This document shows, piece after piece, positions 29,611 through 33,270 of a stretch of 33,270 bases of DNA (positions within the stretch are counted from its first letter, which is position 1; every line of letters starts with the position of its first letter). The stretch comes from Apostichopus parvimensis (Eukaryota; Echinodermata; Holothuroidea; Aspidochirotida; Stichopodidae). The position numbers and the translations under genes are program-made. The notes under the pieces were generated by a model. The model saw only the letters and a program-made list of their open reading frames with translations. It had not been told where the DNA came from and made no database searches. The stretch lies in NCBI GenBank assembly GCA_000934455.1, contig KN888718.1:19511-52780 (forward strand). The letters are read 5' to 3'.

Positions 29611-32600
29611 TTGCATTTTAAGTGAAAAGACTGTATATACTGTAGTGTGAGGCTCATCATTTAAATAAGGACAAGCTTGTGATGTAAAATGAAAAAGTGC
29701 AAGTTTTCTGTTATTAAGGGTTTAGTAGTGGTGGATGTATGGATAGGCTTTGGACTAAGGAAAATCTTTAGGGAATCTGTTTTAGGCATCCATATCTTAG
29801 ATCTATCTCAGTCCCCAAGTAGCTATCCTACCCTGAAAGTTCCTGGATGCAGGAATACATATCATCTACTTGCACAATTAGTCTGAATTCGCTTATAGTA
29901 GTAAATACCCCCTGGGATTGGAAGAATGGCAATTAAAGGTTCCGAAATTTGTCGTTAAAACTATAATAATTGTTATTTGCGTTGAATTATTACAGTACCA
30001 GCAAACTATTCATATTGTACATAATTGAATCCTAAAAGATGGTAAAGTATATTATGGCCAAAAGTAATTGTTGTAGTCAAGGAAACGAGCTGTCCCAGTA
30101 TAGTTCACGTGTCCCTCAATACAGACACCTGTGTAAAAAAAAAAACAAAGGCCGACCTTGATGCATGTATGTAATGACCTACTATTACAGTTGTGCTCTT
30201 TATCCAAGCTGCACGAGTAAAGCCAAAAATTGTACAGGAAATCCTACATTGCTGGTAAATGACCCAAAGAAGGACTTTTTCCTTCCTTCCCGTTCAAATT
30301 TTGCAAGCTAGAACCTTGTGATTTATTTTCCGACTTTCGTTTCGTACGTAATATAGTTGGGTATTCTGGTTGCATCACTTTCGGAATATACATGAAAACA
30401 TATCTTTCGATTGGTATTTTCCCATTGTTGGAATGACAATAGCTCTACCAGTTGTGCTGCCTATGCAAGGTTAAAGTTATTTGGTCGTATAGACTTGAAC
30501 CAGGTGATATGTTGCACTTTGACCAAACTACTAAACCCATACCAGTATCGTAAGTTCCTGTCTTAGCCTGTCTAGGATTTTATAGCAAGTTTGCTAGAAG
30601 TGAAAGGAACGAGCTAGAATGGTCAGCAAGAGAACGTTGTTTCCTCTTTTCGTTAACGTGGATGAAAGTCTGAATTTGTAGCTTTGTGATTCTCATTTTT
30701 CATTGTTTGAAATCATTCCATTGAATACATCATTCCTTCATGATTAATAGTCCACTGGTGGAATTGTGGCAAATACTTCATTGCTCAATCCTTACAATTA
30801 GATTTTTCCTTGTGTTGGCATCAGAGATAATTGCAGAACCAAGGATGAAATTTTAATTACTGAGTTAATTTGACTAGTTCATCATCCAAGATCTTCCAGG
30901 AAGACAGTGACCTTTTTTGAGAGCTAGGTACTTTCCCAGGGAATTTTTTTTTTCTGTCTTTTTTCCTTCTTAATTATAGTGGCTTTACTTTTGGGAGGGT
31001 TTGTTAAGCTTTTTATGACATTTTTGGTAATTTACATAGTCTGAGCGATTTTGTTTATCATCCCGGAGTTCAGTAAGGTTTGCAGGCTGGATTCATCAAT
31101 ACAACGTAGGACGCTGGTCTTGAGACCAACTGGATACAGGTCTGTCTCCCAGAAAGGACCGTATAAATTAGTGAAGGTAAATTTCTCTTTCCTAATTTGC
31201 TGTAAAGAAAGTTTAGTTCACCAATGTACTTAAAAGAAAGAAAGAAAAACTACAACTCTCAAAGTTGAAGATATTATTATCACTGCACCATGCTAAAGCA
31301 ATGCCGCATTATCAAATAGACTTATGTGACAAATGCCGATAGGCCCCTCTCCTCCCCTCTCCCCCCTCCCCCCTCCCCCAAAAGGAAAAAAAGTTTGATT
31401 TGTCCCAAGGTCAATGTGCTTCTTTTAACATCATACCAAATGTCTATTTTGGGGTTTTGTTCCTGCCAAATTGAATGTAGGTGGGAGGGGGGGGGGGGAG
31501 GGTATTGTATTGGATAGGGATGGGTGAGGACAGGTATAATATGCTTTGGGCTCCATGGGTCTTAAATTAATCCAGCACTGATATAAACCATGTAATATCC
31601 TTCTATCATTCTGTATGAAAAGCATTTCAAGGAAATTCATAAGCTTTTATATAAAAATGAAGTAATTTAGTGTAATGTTACTTGTGCAGATTTTGTTGCT
31701 ATAGAAAAACCAGAATTTTTAGCAAACAAGATCTGGGTTTCCCTCCAGTGAAGCCAAATGGTGGGGGGGGGGAGGGTGGGGCTGCCTGGCAAGGTAACTT
31801 TTGAGACAGACGAAATGCTCACTGCGACTGAGGTTTCTAAGATGAGCGAGGACTGTCTTTGGAAGAACCAGCCAAAGATTTGTTGGAACAGTGTAGGTGA
31901 GTAATCCTAATTCCAAATTAACCTAAAGGTGATGTGGTTATTGCATATAATAGACATTGTTATAAACTGCAAGGCAATTGAACTTTCACTTGAAGACAAA
32001 TAAGTTTGATGTTTAAGTGGCAGCACATGTGACAGTTATTTTCATAAGTTGGAAGTAGAAATGTAGTTTTTTTTTACTGAGAATTAAAATAAAACAAGTA
32101 TTTAAGGGAGCTTGATATATAATTTACATTCAGTATTTTATCCCATAGAGCTACTAGATTTAAGACTATACTTAACCAATTACGTTTTTTCATCATTACC
32201 ATGAGCCTTGTACAACTTAATGCATGTACATTAGATGCAGGCTTCCAGCTCTAAGAATGATAGCCCATACATAGGTAAATTCATGTGAGAGGTGAGATTA
32301 GGGACATTCATTAATCTTGTCAAAAGGAAACCAAGCTAAGTCATCTCAGTTTAATAGACATGCAACCATTAGTAGTAAATCTTGAAAGGTAGCCTGTAAC
32401 TTCTGTGATGGAAAATGGTGTCACAGTGGCGAGGCATGTGGAACCGCGGGGAGGTACTCTACCAAAACCTGCGGTATTTAGGTTAATGGCAAGAAGGCAT
32501 GTTTTCTACAGCTGCATAGTGAATTATGCTCTCGCCGTTGCCATATGAATCCTTACAGGAACTCAGCGGACCAATACGAAACAGTAGGAAGACGAAACGT

Positions 32601-32860
32601 CAGATCACACATATGCTCTTCGCATCTTATATTTATGATCGTTGTTATTATGTATGCATGACAGATTAAAACACCAGTGACCTTCTGACAATTTCTCAAC
32701 TCCTCCGTTAACCTAAAAGTAAAATGATACAGATTAATTGGCGATTTGACATTCGTTGAATAATTCACTATGAATCTCGATCATCTACTTTATATGCACC
32801 AATGTCTAAACTCAGATTACCAGTTCATGATGGCATTCACACTTGTAGGCGAGATATATA
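29611..32860. other. No gene supported in about 3.2 kb
   Basis: Unique AT-rich sequence with C-rich or G-rich patches at 31346-31380, 31480-31503 and 31761-31780. Open frames of 60-70 codons occur but lack domains and usable splice context. One at 31051-31233 ends at a fair donor (AAG followed by GTAAAT) but is not backed by an acceptor in frame. Confidence 0.45.
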
Positions 32861-32874
32861 TATATATCTATATC

Positions 32875-33270
32875 CTATATCTACTGTAGCCTATATCTAC
32901 TGCAGCCTATATCTACTGCAGCCTATATCTACTGTAGCCTATTTCTACTGTAGCCTATTTCTACTGTAGCATATATCTACTGTAGCCTATTTCTACTGTA
33001 GCATATATCTACTGCAGCCTATATCTTTGTAGCCTACATCTACTGTAGCCTACATCTACTGCAGCCTATATTTACTGTAGCCTATATCTACTGTAGCTAT
33101 CTGTAGCCTATTTCTACTGTAGCATATATCTACTGTAGCCTATTTCTACTGTAGCCTATATTTACTGTAGCCTATATCTACTGTAGCCTACATCTACTGT
33201 AGCCTACATCTACTGTAGCTTATATCTACTGTAGCCTTTATCTACTGTAGCCTATATCTACTGTAGCCTA
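32875..33270 (+). repeat. 16-bp minisatellite, at least 25 units, runs off the window
   Basis: The consensus unit is CTATATCTACTGTAGC. I count 25 units from 32875 to 33267 plus the first three bases of a 26th. Two units are short (15 and 10 bp); all others are 16 bp. Variants fall in a few classes: CTATT, ATATA or CTACA at the start, TTTACT inside, and TGCAGC in place of TGTAGC. Variant classes recur in runs, for example CTATT-ATATA-CTATT twice, followed later by the TTTACT and CTACA types, which points to block duplication within the array. Each unit holds the dyad CTAC-T-GTAG. A short TATATA run precedes the array. Confidence 0.97.

Noticed and set aside
31051..31176. Possible exon ending at donor AAG / GTAAAT
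   Set aside because: The best upstream acceptor (AG at 31039) puts a TGA in frame at 31042, other acceptors are poor, and the peptide is not recognised.
32424..32460. CAGTGGCGAGGCATG, resembling the left end of the CAGTGGCGGA hAT-like elements
   Set aside because: Similarity stops after about 9 bases, and no right end or target duplication is present.
32875..33270. Array of short repeats considered as a CRISPR array
   Set aside because: The 16-bp units are directly contiguous with no unique spacers, and the sequence is eukaryotic in character; it is a minisatellite.

Overview
This window looks like non-coding animal nuclear DNA. It is AT-rich and has no open reading frame longer than about 137 codons. 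No coding region could be recognised with confidence, and there are no operons, rRNA genes, functional tRNA genes or CRISPR arrays. It is dense in cut-and-paste transposon derivatives, a tRNA-derived SINE, microsatellites, minisatellites and long G or C runs. The mix (hAT-type MITEs with CAGTGGCGGA-like ends, TTAA-flanked Kolobok-like MITEs, a Ser/Leu-tRNA-like SINE) suggests a marine invertebrate, perhaps an echinoderm such as a sea cucumber. That host guess is an inference from repeat style, not from a marker gene. The window is best read as intergenic or large-intron sequence.

Layout. Positions 1-4.1 kb hold an inverted pair of TTAA-flanked MITEs (787-1145 minus, 1927-2322 plus), the second carrying a 25-bp palindromic micro-insertion, then a weak candidate exon (3519-3707) and a TATATG microsatellite. 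Positions 4.1-13 kb are mostly unique, with a possible minus-strand coding relic (4865-5024), a fragment of a hAT-like repeat (about 5813-5905), a stretch of apparently inflated homopolymers (6955-7145), and two copies of one hAT MITE family (6121-6508 and 12544-12917). Positions 13.5-17.3 kb hold a 58-bp near-palindrome, a 79-bp tandem repeat, a hAT MITE with a perfect 8-bp duplication (15059-15459) and another hAT MITE (16841-17241). Positions 18-21 kb hold a speculative first exon next to a TCACGTGA box and a nested pair of hAT-like elements (outer 19223-20763, inner 19510-20433). Positions 24.1-25.4 kb are locally duplicated: two tandem SINE copies, then four copies of a roughly 155-bp unit. 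Positions 25.7-29.5 kb hold the third TTAA MITE (25770-26144), a polypyrimidine tract, a GTCT microsatellite, a 180-bp tandem duplication, a second copy of the 16841 MITE family in opposite orientation (28359-28730), and a 5' end of a related element (29252-29465). From 32875 to the window edge runs a 16-bp minisatellite that continues past the end.

No gene network can be described. The most interesting material is in the mobile elements. Several hAT-like families with different terminal repeats share one internal core of about 80-95 bp, and one insertion is nested inside another with an intact 8-bp target duplication. One micro-insertion is so short that it is almost only the two inverted ends. 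I did not find a convincing previously undescribed protein system, and I do not claim one.
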